Part shown: positions 27,836 through 40,600 of the stretch, piece by piece
How positions within the stretch are numbered: the first letter of the stretch is position 1
Layout of the letters: each line of letters starts with the position of its first letter
Source of the DNA: Taxillus chinensis
Taxonomy: Eukaryota > Streptophyta > Magnoliopsida > Santalales > Loranthaceae
NCBI GenBank assembly: GCA_023512835.1
Contig: CM042085.1
Coordinates: 1,149,989-1,213,988, forward strand
Reading direction: 5' to 3'
Length of the DNA: 64,000 nt
Made by a program: the position numbers and the translations under genes
The notes under the pieces: model-generated
The model's input: only the letters and a program-made list of their open reading frames with translations
The model's database searches: none
Told to the model about the DNA's origin: nothing

Positions 27836-28914
27836 GCTTACGTGGCTTGCCAGCATGAAAAGCATGAGATTATAGGCTGCCCCAGCCCACGCTGTTTCGG
27901 TCAAAAAGCCACTGGTGTTTATGATTTGAGAAGAGAGAGGAAAGATTGTGTATAGCCTTAGAAGATACTGGAAAATCACTATAAAGCGAATGAAATTCTT
28001 TGGCGAATCCGTCAGAACCGGATTCGAAGCCCAGAGTAACACCTATCCAAAATCAAAAAGACCCAAAAAAAAAAAAAAACTCATTCGTTATTTAATAAAC
28101 TAATCCAAAAAATCGTCAACATCATATGTCGGTCACCTGTTAATACTACATACAAATCATTTTACGACAGCGCAAAAATGACTTGTATATATATAGAATT
28201 TTATATATACCTGAGGGAGAGGAATAGCAGCAAGAAGGTCAAGCCAGAACTCCCTGAGATAGTATCTGGAAGCGATCTTGGCAGGGTCTATAACCAGCTC
28301 TCCTCTTCCAAAAACCCGGGAAGACGGTGCGACATAGGCAGTTTGTCGCCGGACATATATTTGAATCATGTAGAACACATCAACCAGGGACCGGATCACC
28401 GTTAGGACGACTTCTAGCGGGATAGATATGGTTATGCAGAGGTCTTCCTTGGCTACTCCAGGGAGGTAGAAGAACAGAGGGTCCACAAACATGGAAACTA
28501 GACATGCTACTAAGAAAATTTTGTTCCACCTGTGTATCGCAGGTCCGTGGGGATCCAGCACCTTCGTGCGTGCCGCCTCGTACTCGAACTCGTAGTCCTC
28601 CGAGAATACGCTGGACAAGCGTGGAGGCTCCTCCGGCCGATACTTCTTCTCCGCCGCAACCGTCTTCAGATCGTCGTTGGCATTTTTCAAGTACAACTGG
28701 CGGGGAAGTTTTGCTGTGCTTGAGAGCGTGAATGTGCTGCTCCGTCTTCTGGGTAGCGTGGAGCTTGCTATCTCAACATCGTCATGGAATCTGAGAAGCC
28801 AACGGATATGTTGGGTGAGATGCTGAAAAAGTCGAAACAGGTTTGTTGAACTTGAAGGAGGGTTCAGGAAGCAAACCTTACGAATTTGGAGGGGGGGCTC
28901 GGAGGAGAAGCCAT
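25236..28914 (-). CDS. CNGC15-like: Cyclic nucleotide-gated cation channel, CNGC15-like
   Basis: Six-transmembrane Ca2+-permeable channel; Arabidopsis CNGC15 acts at the nuclear envelope. Seven exons: 28877-28914, 28211-28790, 27842-28042, 26911-27212, 26669-26780, 26291-26527 and 25236-25964, giving 732 residues. The N-terminal KFVRFHDD, matching the conserved VRFxDD of this group, appears only if an 86-bp intron (28791-28876) is removed. Conserved blocks are FSEDY, LDPHGPAIHRWNKIFLVACL, SSRVFGRGELVID and TETAWAGAAYNLMLFMLASH. The selectivity filter GLRNLSSLGQ is split by an intron. The cyclic-nucleotide-binding domain has FFNSSCIGPGDFCGEELLTW, and an IQ-type calmodulin site FIQAAWFRFKRR follows. 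The tail KPVEPDF is as in CNGC15. Microsatellites fill several introns, including a CT run beginning a few bases after one splice donor (27799-27834). Confidence 0.93.
25973..26042. repeat. (TA)n microsatellite in a CNGC intron
   Basis: Interrupted TA repeats occupy the first 70 or so bases of the intron side next to the last CNGC exon. A second TA run lies near 26210-26227 in the same intron. Apparent peptides of Ile-Tyr repeats come from this tract. Confidence 0.85.
27799..27834. repeat. (GA)18 microsatellite next to a splice donor
   Basis: An uninterrupted GA run, CT on the coding strand, begins about seven bases inside the CNGC intron after the donor GTAAGC (27836-27841). A shorter GA run sits at the other end of the same intron (about 27235-27257). 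Confidence 0.85.
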
Positions 28915-30019
28915 CGCATGCAGTTCGGAACAGATGGCGGGTGTGAGGAGTTGTGTTTATTATGATTTGAGGACGCACACATCTCACAATAAAACAGTTC
29001 CAAGAGAGAGTTGGTGTCCACACAAACCCATGAGACCATTCCGTGCCTGTTTTTGCTGGAGATCATGTGACAGGCAAAAAAAGCCTACAGACTTTAGGGC
29101 AGTTGTAAGTAACCAGGCTCTGCTCTCTTTGACCTCTACCAGCTCGTGTGCAGAGTAAAGCAAAGCAAAGCACTTCCCTCTCCCGTTTAATTCAGATGAA
29201 GACGTTTTGACATGGATGTTACGGGCAGAAACTAGAACCTGGAACTCCTGTTCTTGCAAACACACATGAAAATGACAGTTGGAAACTGTCAAACTGTCTT
29301 CACGGAAATTGATAAATTATTTATTAAGAAGCTTCCATATATTTTGAAGATTCCCCCGGTGTTTCTTTCGTTGTCTAATAATCATATAATAAAATTAATT
29401 GAATAAAACAGATACTATGGGCAATAATTGAGGACCCGATCCGTGAGGGTGTGTTGAAACCTGCGCGCCTGCAAAGCAAAGCGGACATCTCGTTCAGGGC
29501 AACCTTATTTACTTTCTCAGTTTAACAATACTAAGTAAATGCCGTGAGTTGACAAACCTAAATCAAATCAACAAAATTTTGAAACATATGCACACCCCAC
29601 ATTTCCGCCAAACAGTGGCCCCAAACACATCAAATGACCACTGTTCAACTTGGCATATGAGTGGCGCATCCTCAAGGCGTAGTTAAATGCGCCTGCATAA
29701 GAAACATGAGCAAAAGAAAAGGAGCCAATTCACGTGAAATACAATTTTACTTAAAACCTGGCAGAAGCTGGTCCTCTGAGTTATCAATAAACAAAAGACA
29801 TACAAAAACATAAACTGTAACTCTAAAGAAAAGGACTGTAATAACAAAATCCATTCGGAGGAGAAAATTCTCTTGGCGCTCAGGAAGTGAGGGAATCTCA
29901 AGCTTAATGCTTACTAATAAATTTAAAAATGGAAAAAGGCCAGTCTATTCTGCCATCACTGCATAAGCCAAGAGAACTGACGCCTTTAGGTTTCCAAAGA
30001 AACCAGTAAGATTCAACCA
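28915..30019. other. Intergenic between CNGC and cpRNP genes
   Basis: Holds the CNGC promoter and leader (to about 29.2 kb) and the 3' end of the cpRNP gene. Open frames at 28886-29292 and 29683-29901 show no family features. The frame continuing upstream from the second CNGC exon to 29023 is read-through of the small intron and leader. Confidence 0.5.
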
Positions 30020-32105
30020 TCAAAATTGACGCCTTTGCCTCTCTTCAGCCACCGACACACGAATATTTCGACCCTCCAACTCCTGCACCATAGGTAGCAA
30101 ATGCATAAGAAAGAACATCTCTCGTGGTACAAGAAAAACTAAACAAGCATAAATCTGAAATGATACTGATGAGCATGACACAGGATAAAAGAACAGCCCT
30201 CTGGTATGTAAGAATCCACATAACACAATTTCATTAAAACTATGGTCACATAATGATAAGACATTCATGAAAATTTTGCTGTCAAAATTTTGCTCTCCTC
30301 AACAATGCATTCAGTATGCAAAATTGGTATACTCTTAAATAATAATAGTCAATGTATTTTAAATCACAAATAATATTTGAAGGAAAACACAAGCTGTGTC
30401 ATAATAGAAAACATTCCTCAAACAAACAAACAAACAAACAATAAATAAATAAAGGGGATTAAGGGATTATCTGGAAATTAAAAACTCACCATGCCATTTA
30501 AAGATCTTACTGCACTGGTGACCTCTTCTGCGGAACTATAAGTGACAAAACCAAAACCCCTTGACCTACCACTATCCCTGTCACAAATAACCTTGGCTTC
30601 CATAACCTTTCCATGCCCACCAAAAAATGACTGGAGTGCTGAATCATCAACAGTCCAAGAGAGGTTACCCACATGAACACGATTGGAATCACCAAAACCG
30701 GTCCCACCTCGAGCCCCTCTAGAATATGGATCAGCAGTCCGAGGAGGCTGTGGTCCAAAATTAACCCTCAAGGTCCTTCCTTCAAATTCCTATTAAAAGT
30801 CACAATACGTAGTTTAGTGATAAATGCTTCCAACCATATCATAACCTAAAGTAGTGACAGCAAATGCAAAACGTCACACCAATTAGTAAGCATAAGCAAA
30901 CAACCAATCAACAACAGTTTCATGAACTGTAAAGCCAACTTTTATGCCGAGCATAGCCTTCAGTTTTTTTTTTTTCAACTTATCATTAAATTTAATGTGA
31001 TAAATGAAGTATTAGAATAAGTGTGATGCCACAACGCCAAAGCTAAACAAGGGCCAAAGGAGCTGAATTTGTCAGTGTTGGAATGCTGTAGCAAGTATCA
31101 ATAATTTGATATACTATTTACGCATTGAATAATGAATAAACTTACATAGCCATTGAATCGCTGGGCTGCTGCTTCAACTTCCTCAAAGCTGGACATGGTC
31201 ACAAAAGCAAAACCACGGCTTTTCCCCGTTATCTTGTCAAAAATTACCTGCCAAAGCCATTTATACTATCATACAATCAAACCAATCCCCATGCTAGTTG
31301 CCATTATAAAATTGGGAAGGAATTCAAAGGAAACGAGTTCAGATGACACTTAAGGCCTACAAAATACACAGCCATTATGATACAATGTCTAAAACAATTA
31401 TAATCCCCCATCCCTAAACCTATTCAAAATCCAATTTCATATTTCCACAAGCCTTAAACCCTGAACCCTGCATAAAAAATTTTAAAATGCCCAAACAAAT
31501 GAAACATTTTCAAAATTTCACGAAAATTAGAAAAAATCAAACAAAAACACCGCAACCATCTCCGCACACTTGTAAAATACAAAATACAAAACCACAATGA
31601 ACCAAAGCTGGACCACAGAAAACTCCAATTCTACACTTCCAAAAGCCCGAAACCCTAAATAAAAAAATAGACAATAGCGAAACAAATGAAATATTTTCAA
31701 CATTTATCGAAAATCGGAAAACAATAAACAAAATACCTCGACCAGCTCGACATTTCCTGCTTGTTGGAACAAACCAGCGAGAGTGGCGCTGTCGACGCTG
31801 AAGGGAAGGTTGCCCACATAGAGTTTAAGGTCAGAGGAGAGACTCCCCGGCTCACCGTCTCCGACAGCATCCTCGCCCTGCTCGAACTCCGACGAAACGG
31901 CGAAACAGTGCGATGCAACTTTGCCAGCGGAAGGCCTGCTAGACTGTAGACACGGAGCGGAGTGTAAGGAACACTTGGCACTGAGCTTGATGGAAGAAGA
32001 CCCGAGCAAGGGAAGAGATAACGGAGAGTTGGATTTGCAGAGAGGTAGGGTTTTAGGGGTGAGCGAAGGGAGGACCCAGGAAGCGGACGACGCAGTGAGA
32101 GACAT
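30020..32105 (-). CDS. Chloroplast RNA-binding protein with two RRMs (cpRNP)
   Basis: Stromal RNA-binding protein of the cp28/29/31 type, which stabilise and help edit chloroplast mRNAs. Four exons: 31737-32105, 31146-31247, 30490-30789 and 30020-30082, giving 277 residues. The start MSLTASSASWVLPSLTPKTL opens a Ser/Leu/Lys-rich, acid-poor presequence of about 70 residues, typical of a transit peptide; a short acidic stretch follows (EFEQGEDAVGDGEP). RRM1 is about 93-170, with RNP2 LYVGNL and RNP1 KSRGFAFV. RRM2 is about 194-271, with VHVGNL and RSRGFGFV. A Gly/Arg-containing linker joins them. The tail VSVAEERQRRQF resembles CP31 and CP28 proteins. Upstream in-frame Met codons at about 32180-32210 lie in the leader. 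The exact cpRNP orthologue is undetermined. Confidence 0.92.
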
Positions 32106-33415
32106 TAGTCGCCCTAAATTAATTAAATTTGTGAAGGATAAGGTTTGCACTCTCTCCAACGTGAGAAACTGATGCATATGTATTCGATTTGTTACAAACG
32201 TCAGTGGCATTTATGTAAATATCATTACAACTCCATCCTGAATTTTGTTTCTTTTATTTCGCCACCTTTTTCTTTTTTCTTTTTTCTTTTTACTAGGACT
32301 TTTATTTTTATTTTTTTCTTGATATTTCAATAGTTTTATATAAAAAAACAATTAATTAAAGTTAAATTTAGCTTGTTACCTATTATTTTAATTTGCTACA
32401 ATATTTTAGAGTACTCAAAGAAAAAGTCAAAGCATTTCCAATGGATCTGACCGGAGCAACACAGACCGACACGCCAGGTTCGGCGGTGGAGTCATATGTG
32501 ATATGTGTTCCGATGGTGTCCCTGTGCCGCAGATGGAGCTTCGAACGGGGAAGAAGAAGAAGAAGAAGAAGAAGAAGAAGAAGAAGATAGGGTATGTGAA
32601 AGAGTGTGTTGGGTTTAGCTTTTCATTTATGTAGAATTTAAATGAGGCTGATTGGGTTAGATAATATGTCATTTGGGTTGTTTGATTGGAAGACTGATTG
32701 AGTTGGCTGATGCTTGAAAGTCTAATAGGGAATCAGCAAAAGAATTATCGTTAATCAAACGTCAACCAAAAGCATCCCTCGGCCCCAGTGTTGTTGTCGT
32801 CAAACCTCCAGACTCCAGTCACGCCCGAGTCAGTTTGCTTTGTCGTAGCCACACCACACTAGCTCCCACGCCGCCACCCACGCGACTATCCTCCACCTTT
32901 TTAACTCCAGCAACCCCAACACCAGCGGCAGCAAGTTAAGAACATTTAAATAGTCCATCACATTCACACACACACTTCTTAACAGCCCTTCACATGTTTT
33001 TGACAATATTTTGATTTGTATGGCATTATGTTTGTATGCTTCTTTGGTTTTGGTTTTGTTTGCGCAAGTTGATTGTTTTAGATCTTATGATCTCAAACAT
33101 TGTCAGGATTGAAACATTTATAAATTCATTTGTTATATTAAAAAAAGGCATGGGATTTCTTAAAAATATTTTATTTTTAGGGTCAAATATTTGTTCAAAT
33201 AGATTGTTTTAGATCTTTTGATCTGGGATTGAAATATTTACAAATTCATTTGTAATTTTGAAAAGACAAAAAAAACTTGAGGTTACATAAAAATATTTTG
33301 TTTCAGGGTTCTCTCTCTCTCTCTGCAGATCTATCTTAAAAAAAAAAAGTTAAATATTTTATTTTCTATGTCGAGTGATATAAAATTTATGTACAATGAT
33401 AGAATTGGGAAAATT
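32106..33415. other. Intergenic between cpRNP and SYT3-like genes
   Basis: Contains the cpRNP promoter on the left and the SYT3-like 3' end on the right. A (GAA)n microsatellite lies at about 32549-32587 and a CT run at about 33308-33323. The open frame 32393-32590 ends in the GAA repeat (poly-Arg) and is not convincing. Confidence 0.5.
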
Positions 33416-36400
33416 TTAAATTGTCTTCCAACGTACTTCCAAGTGTATAACTCCATGTCTTGAATTGATCAAATGGTACTTTTCATTTATACGGCCATTG
33501 GTCACAACATCCATAAGATTGATATCAACATGGCCCAGTGATTCCTGATACAAAATTCAAAAAAAAAACATTTTATTGCACAAATTTATGAAAATGAATT
33601 TGAATTATCCAACGAACCTTTGAGTGAAAAGACAATCTCCGTTTGCTTTTGACTTCAATGTGAAGAATCTCTCTTAAAGGGGCCTCTTCTAGCATAAACT
33701 CAAACTCTTCATTCCAACTTGGGTCTCTAGTTTTCTTGATAATCTAAACACAAAAAAGTCACACTAATCTTCAATGAAACCAACCCATTTCATAAAGTCT
33801 CATTACTAAAGTAAAATAGTGCCTTAAATCCTCAATAACATATTAATGTGGGTCATATATCCCAAACAGCAAGCATTCAATAGGAAAATTCACCTTGGTT
33901 TTTCTCTCTTCTCCTCTTAGAATGATCAAAGCATAGGGGTTGGTGTGATGCTTCCCCTCAACATCCTCAGCACCTTGCACCATGACCAAAAGCAAACCAG
34001 CTCCATATAAGGCCTTGCCCCCCGTTGTCCTTTCTACTCCACTGACCATATTATCATCTTTAAAAGGATTGTAGGTCAGCTCCACCACAATTTGCCCTCT
34101 CTTTTTTTTGTTTTGAGGATCATTAACATTATTATTCTTCATCAACTGGAGAGTGAACTTTTTGGTTGCACAAGGCGAAAGCAGCCTCAATGGAACAACT
34201 TGCATCCCCAACTTGTCATGTGTCCCAACCTACAAAACCGGGAAATGTAAAATTCTCTGATTCTCACTCTGATGGTTTGAACTAAAAAGAGCTGCAGTTA
34301 AATGTCAAAACCGTCAAAACCTTTTCCCAGTCGTAGACATGCATCTGTAAAATTTGTGTATGGGGGTCCTTCACGATAAGATTGAGATCCTCGTTCCACA
34401 CCGGGTTGAGATTCTTCCTCTTGATAGAAGTTTTCTTTGCGGGAAGCATCTCACCACTTAGGCTAAGCTCAACATAAGGATCAGAGGTTCCCAACACATC
34501 CATCTTCAACAGGTTCTGTGCACGCAGGACCTTCGCATGTAGTATGCCCACTGGCCTCTTCACAGCCCCACTGTCCAATGGAAAATGTTCAACTTGGTGT
34601 TAGAAAGGGGCAGCTAGAAAGAGGTGTAGTCAAGCGAGCATAGATCAGTAATGTCATTCCATCAACTGAACTTACATTGATCCATCCAGGATAGGTATTT
34701 CAAGAGTTAGGGGCCAGAGATAGAGACTGGCTACTTGTTTTCTTATTATTTCCTGTCAGCAATGAGAGAGGAAAAATTATATTGCATGGCAAACAATTGA
34801 AAAAAAGCAGTATGTGATGCTAATGAAATTATGCTACTCAAGAACAAACAAATACTGATACCACAATGGCATTACAATTATATGCACTTCAAGGTCTAAC
34901 AAATATTTTATATTCAAGTCACGATACATATTCTGAGAGAGAGAGGGAGAGAGTCCAGTACTTGTACAAACTGATACAGACCAGGGATCGCCATAATATC
35001 CCCTCCAAGTAATTTCAGTCCAAAGTCAATTTGTGGCTGCAAAATATCGAATGTTTAATGCAAGGCCTCACAATTGCTAAGAATGAAATGAAAATTTTGC
35101 ATTTGTAACTCACCTTCTCCATCAAAGACACCTTAATACTTGCAAAACAAGGGAAGGCGGGAACCAGTGGTTTCAACACTATCCGCAGTGCTGCAAGTAT
35201 TTGTAAATCCGTCAACTGACAAAAACCAAAATCAAATTTTAAATGACATGTTTTATTCCTTAAGATTCTTTTCAATGCATTTTTAGCACTTTGCAGGCAT
35301 TATCAACCCAAAAGGGACTACTTCCAGTTCAAAGACATCTTTGCTAATGAAAAGGAAATAATAAAATTCAAGATGTATGAAAAGAGCTTGTTTTGTAATT
35401 CTTAGAACTTATGCTTGATGAGAGATTGAGTATTGCAAAAGTCAAATAGATTTGTGTAAAGCCCAAGAAGAACTGCATGATTTCATGTCAAGCTTTACTG
35501 ACCTGAATAGTGACTCGAATAAACAGAAACTTCAACACCACGGTTACATCCGGATTGCCAGCCCATCTAACTGCAGGATCAATAATTAAGGAATTCTCAT
35601 TGGTTTCTTGTACTTTGATACCTGCCAAGGCCATGAATAATGAAATTCTATGATGAAACAGAATAAACAAACTAAAGTTTCACCAAATTCTTCTATCAGT
35701 AATAAACTTTAACAAACTGAAGCTCTACCCAATAAATGTGTTTAGCTGCTGAGACATGAAAGGATGTCATTGGCATTTCAATTGTAAAGTTGTCCTTACC
35801 TTGAATAGTTGGAGGAAGTGTTCCAAGATTCAATCTTTCAAATTCTATGGACTTTATAAAAAACTTCCCAATGTAATCAGCAAATATAGGGTCTGCTATA
35901 CTTCTTATGCTATCACATATTGCCTGCAACATGAATCATTTCCTTTTTGAGCATGTTAGGAAAATAAATCAACAAACACACATAATCAAAAAAAATAACA
36001 AAACAATGAATTACGTAGTTCAGCCACAATAATTACCAACTCTATAGGAATAAGATATTTAGAATTTCATACAAACCCATCTCTCTCGATTTCTCAGAGG
36101 CTTTCTTCTCTTTAGTCTTTTCATCACTAATTTCTATTTATAATTTATGTTTGATATTAAGTAATCTAATCAACAAATTAGAAAACCTTATTAAATAATC
36201 TCCCACTAAAAATGAAATAACTAAAAATATGAAACAAAATAACTCTTCAAATTCAACAATATTAATGTTTACAAATATCTTTCACTTCAAAAAAAAAAAC
36301 ATTTTTAACTCTACCTACCTTGACACAAACTCTATTAAGGCCTTGTGCCAATCATAAAAGATGGCAAAATCTTCACTTACGTTGCCAATAAAGGTAATTA

Positions 36401-37681
36401 TTTGATCATCACTATTGGTAGCCCCTTTTTTATCATTAGTTTTGGTCTCATAAAGCATATCACTCTTTATCATATGATACAACCAGTTGGGTAGTCCCCT
36501 TTCATCAGCATTAAACTATCACACATATCATTTATAACTCCACCTTCAAAATTTATAATCCTTATAATTCAACTTACAAAGAGAAATCATATTTAGGCGC
36601 ATCATGAGGCGTTTAACATTATTAAAGACGGACAAATTTGTCAAACATCTTCAGCTCTGCACTTCTAGTGAATATATGATACAATCACAACTCTCTTAAT
36701 CTCTCTTGGTCCCACTTTCTAACTCCAAACTCTTCTATCTTCTCCCATCACTCATCACTTCTATTTATGATCTGCACTAACCTAATTCTAAATTGGTAAA
36801 CACTTCGAATATTTTACTCTAGTCCCATAATATAATATTTTTTCACCGACATCACGTAAACTAAAAAGAAAAGAAAATAACTTAATTGAAGCCACAAACC
36901 CACCAGAGCATGATTTGAGTGGTAACCATTTTTGTTATTCTTGAAAGTGGTAACATTATATTTTATTTTTGGATACCTTATGGAGGTAAGGCCACATATC
37001 AAGTATAAACCTGTTCATCCAATCAACCTGCGAGGCAGTTAATATAAAATGCATATAAGACTTAAATACCAATACCCGGATACAAAAGTAAAACAAAAAT
37101 GTTGAGGTAATCAGTAGCTAGCTATTCACCCGGTCATAATCTGGATTCTTCACCCAAAGTGGGATTTCTGGAAGAAGATCCAGCAAAGAACACGAATCTA
37201 ACTCGACAAGTGGCTTGACTATTGGGTCCTGCATGACGGTCAAGAGGGTCAAGAAGTAAAACTCACTATTTTGTTGTCAATACTCAATAGAGACATTTAT
37301 ATCAGATTTCATAATTTGAGGTTGGAGAAATGCTCTGAAGTATTCATAAATATTTCAAATTCATATAATAGAATTAATATGCATTTAAAAAAACTCAATC
37401 CACAAATTATGTGAATCGATGGATGGATTTACCGCGATTCATCAGACGGTCAAAAAAAAAACAAACAAATAAATAAATAAAAATCACCATTGATTGAAGA
37501 GAGATGGGAATGAATGTAGTCATTGAATGTGAGAAATGACCACAAATTTAATTGTGTTTATTACCTTTATAACTTCTGGGTCGGAGTATACGAAGAAGAA
37601 GAAGAAGAAGCCAACACAAAGGCCAACCGGGATTCCAATTCCAAACCCAACAATTCCTAATATGGCACTGAGGAATCCCAT
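33416..37681 (-). CDS. SYT3-like: Plant synaptotagmin with SMP and two C2 domains, SYT3-like
   Basis: ER membrane protein that tethers ER to plasma membrane and moves lipids through its SMP domain. Twelve exons: 37565-37681, 37130-37228, 36977-37027, 35800-35923, 35503-35621, 35114-35215, 34962-35036, 34676-34752, 34321-34570, 33894-34229, 33618-33743 and 33416-33544, giving 534 residues. The start MGFLSAILGIVGFGIGIPVG begins the N-terminal membrane hairpin, which includes six Phe encoded by a GAA/TTC run. The SMP domain covers about 65-250 (IPLWVKNPDYDRVDW, LGTLPPTIQG, VSLMEKPQIDFGLKLLGGD). C2A (about 256-375) keeps acidic Ca2+ ligands (KMDVLGTSDPYV, VYDWEK). C2B (about 410-515) has EGKHHTNPYA in place of the first Asp loop, so it probably lacks full Ca2+ binding, as in plant SYT1. 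The closing GHVDINL and HLINSRHG match SYT3. Confidence 0.94.
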
Positions 37682-40600
37682 TTTATTTACCTCTGTTTTG
37701 GTGCGGAGATGGAAATTGAAAACATGAAGGCGTACGTCCATTAAATAGACTGAAGATGAATCAAAAAGCAGCAGCAACCATGGTGTTGGGAAACGTAACC
37801 AGACATGACTTCGCACTGTGCATATGAAACAGACGGATCACACTACTCTCCTTTCGCCACGTGGCCACTTCAGTGCCGGTTTGCACGTTAAAGCCTTGAA
37901 TAACAAAATACTCAATGGAATGTTTTTTTGAGAAAATGTTTTCTTGACGCTAGGAATTTGGTCAAATTCCATCAAAATTAATATAATATTATTAAATTAA
38001 TATAATGTTTAAACACATTGCTCGTGTTTCTTTTTTATGTATATTAAATAATAAGTAATATATATATATATATATATATATGTATTAGTTTTGATGTTTC
38101 CGCAATTGCTTGCTCCGGCGAGTTGGTCGCGTGAAGAAAGCAGCGAAGCAAAATGAAACTTGTCATCCGTTCACGACACGGCCTTAAAGAAGGGGCAAGT
38201 TTCAAATCGGTTTTCTAATTTGAATTTATAATTAAAATTTAAACTATGATTTTAATATATTGTTACAACTCATCTGCTTTGAAATAAAAGTTTATATATG
38301 TTTATATAATCTGGCGAGCCCCTAGTCCCGGCCACCGTGCTTTTGTGTTCAAATACCACTGAACAATCAACAATCATGAACATAATCAAAGATGTGGGGA
38401 TTGCAATGGCACGACACGCCATGATACTCAAGAGCCTAGCGATGCTAAGCTAAAGAAAATAAAAAGAGTAACCGAATGAACATATATTATTTGCCTTCCT
38501 CTAAATTTGCAAGGAATGTCCTAACCAACAAACGTAGACAAATACATGATTGCTCGCCATCGCTCTGCACGCGAAAAAAGTTGTAGAAGGGGTGGAGCCA
38601 GTAATTCAATCTAGAACAGAATTTTTTTTTATAAGATCGAAAGAATTTATTCTGATAAGCATACAAAAGATTTTGATCGGATAAATTAAGGAGGAGTTAA
38701 GGTGTTCGACTGAAAATACTAAATATTAGGTTTTAATAAACTACTCTATAATTATATATATAAATCAAAAGTGAGGTGGCCCAAAGTCAGGCACAAGTCT
38801 TATAGAGGGTTTTGGGTACATAAAATGTTATGAGTACCACTAGGTACAACTAACAAGTGATTGAAATTTACAAACTCAACATTTTCATATAGCCTAATAT
38901 TATCAGTCTAAAATATCACTTTATTATTAGGATCATAAAATTTGTAAATCTTTCATAATAGCATTCACAGTTTTATTTTCTTCGTCTTTATTTTAAATGA
39001 TGTACAATAAAATTATAGAGATATTTTAAGAATTACATACATTTGGTTTTTTATTTCTATATATATATAATAAAATAATATATTTAAAACAATTAAGATA
39101 TCAAATGTCATGATATAGTGAGAGAAATACAATTTAAAAGATAAATATTGAATATCTAAATATAGATATTCATTCTAGCAATTCTATTTTTAATCTTCAA
39201 AATTTATGGTTTGAAATATATGATATATTATAATTTTTATTTAAAACTTTAAAATTTCTCTAAATTTTAAAAAATTTATATTTTTAAAAAATGTGCATGA
39301 GGTGATAACTAATAAAATAACAATTTATAATTTTTATGTCCACTTTCTTTTTAACTGACTTTTAAGGCTTAGCCTATATTGGACATCCCCAATGTATAAA
39401 TACTTTAAACTAAATTTTTTATTTGTTCAAAGTTAGTCTTTGTAGTCATTTTGTTTGAACTCGCAGGATAAAGTGACTAATATACCTCACTATTTCTTTA
39501 ACTGTACCGTTTTATTTTTCAATAATACTATTCGTGCTTAGTAAACCATACATGATTTATTGTGGGACAATACCACATTTCAAAATCAAATTGCTACTGC
39601 CCAAATTTCAACCAAATATTTGGTTCATCAAACTGTGATACGGTTTTTGATTTTGATTTTGATTTTGATTTATTATGATTTATTATCACCAAACTGTGAT
39701 AAGGTTTTTGAGATCATAATTAATTATATTAAGTTAATTATTTAATTAACTTATGATTTTTTAAATTGATTTTACTAATTAAAAAAATATAAACTGATAT
39801 TAGCAATTAATAATTTATTTTGATATTATTTAAATCTGAAATACGAAACAAAACTTATAAAAATAATTGTAATTGGAATTATTTAAAATATGATATTACA
39901 TTCGTAAAAATCCAGCAGGGATCGGTGCCCGTGCATGCAGCCGTGAAGCTGTCCGACTCCGCCAGGGCAAGACAGCATGACCGGCAACTATGGAGTCACC
40001 ACCAGATTCGGCGTAGAGATGCCAATGGAATGAAACAAGACCCAATATAGTGGATGATCCAAATCTATTTAGGATGAATTTAGGATGAATTAGATCGAGA
40101 AAGAATATTTTAAGATAAAATTACTTAAAAAATATTATATGAAAATTTAATATTTCAAGATAATTGACATTTACTCATTCATATTATATTTTACTCGTTT
40201 TGTGCAAATAAGACATTATATTAAAATTTAATGTTATGTTTGGCCGAATTAAAATAAAAATAAACGGCCAATACATTTTCTCTCAGATTGTTTAAAATGT
40301 AATTTAAGTCTTAAGCAATTATACCCATGAATTATCTATCTTAAACCAATTAAGTCCTTAAAATTTAATACAATATATTAATGGTGTTGAAAAAGTTAGT
40401 CATAATTAGTACAAACGAATAATTTAGTTTAATTGCTTTTAGAATTTTTTTTGGCTTAGCAATATTGCTCCATATGAATAGTTTAGAGACTTATTAATTG
40501 CTTTTGAAAAGAAACAAGAGGCCTAAATTAAATCTGGGACAAATTATTTTCTTTTCAAAAGTTTACAAAATTATTATGATTAAATAAGTCTTAATTATTA

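Noticed and set aside
28915..29023. Longer CNGC N-terminus starting at 29023
   Set aside because: Requires reading through the 86-bp intron; the spliced form restores the conserved KFVRFHDD sequence.
37682..37816. Upstream in-frame Met codons for the SYT3-like protein
   Set aside because: Plant synaptotagmins begin MGFxSxxLG, which lies at 37681.
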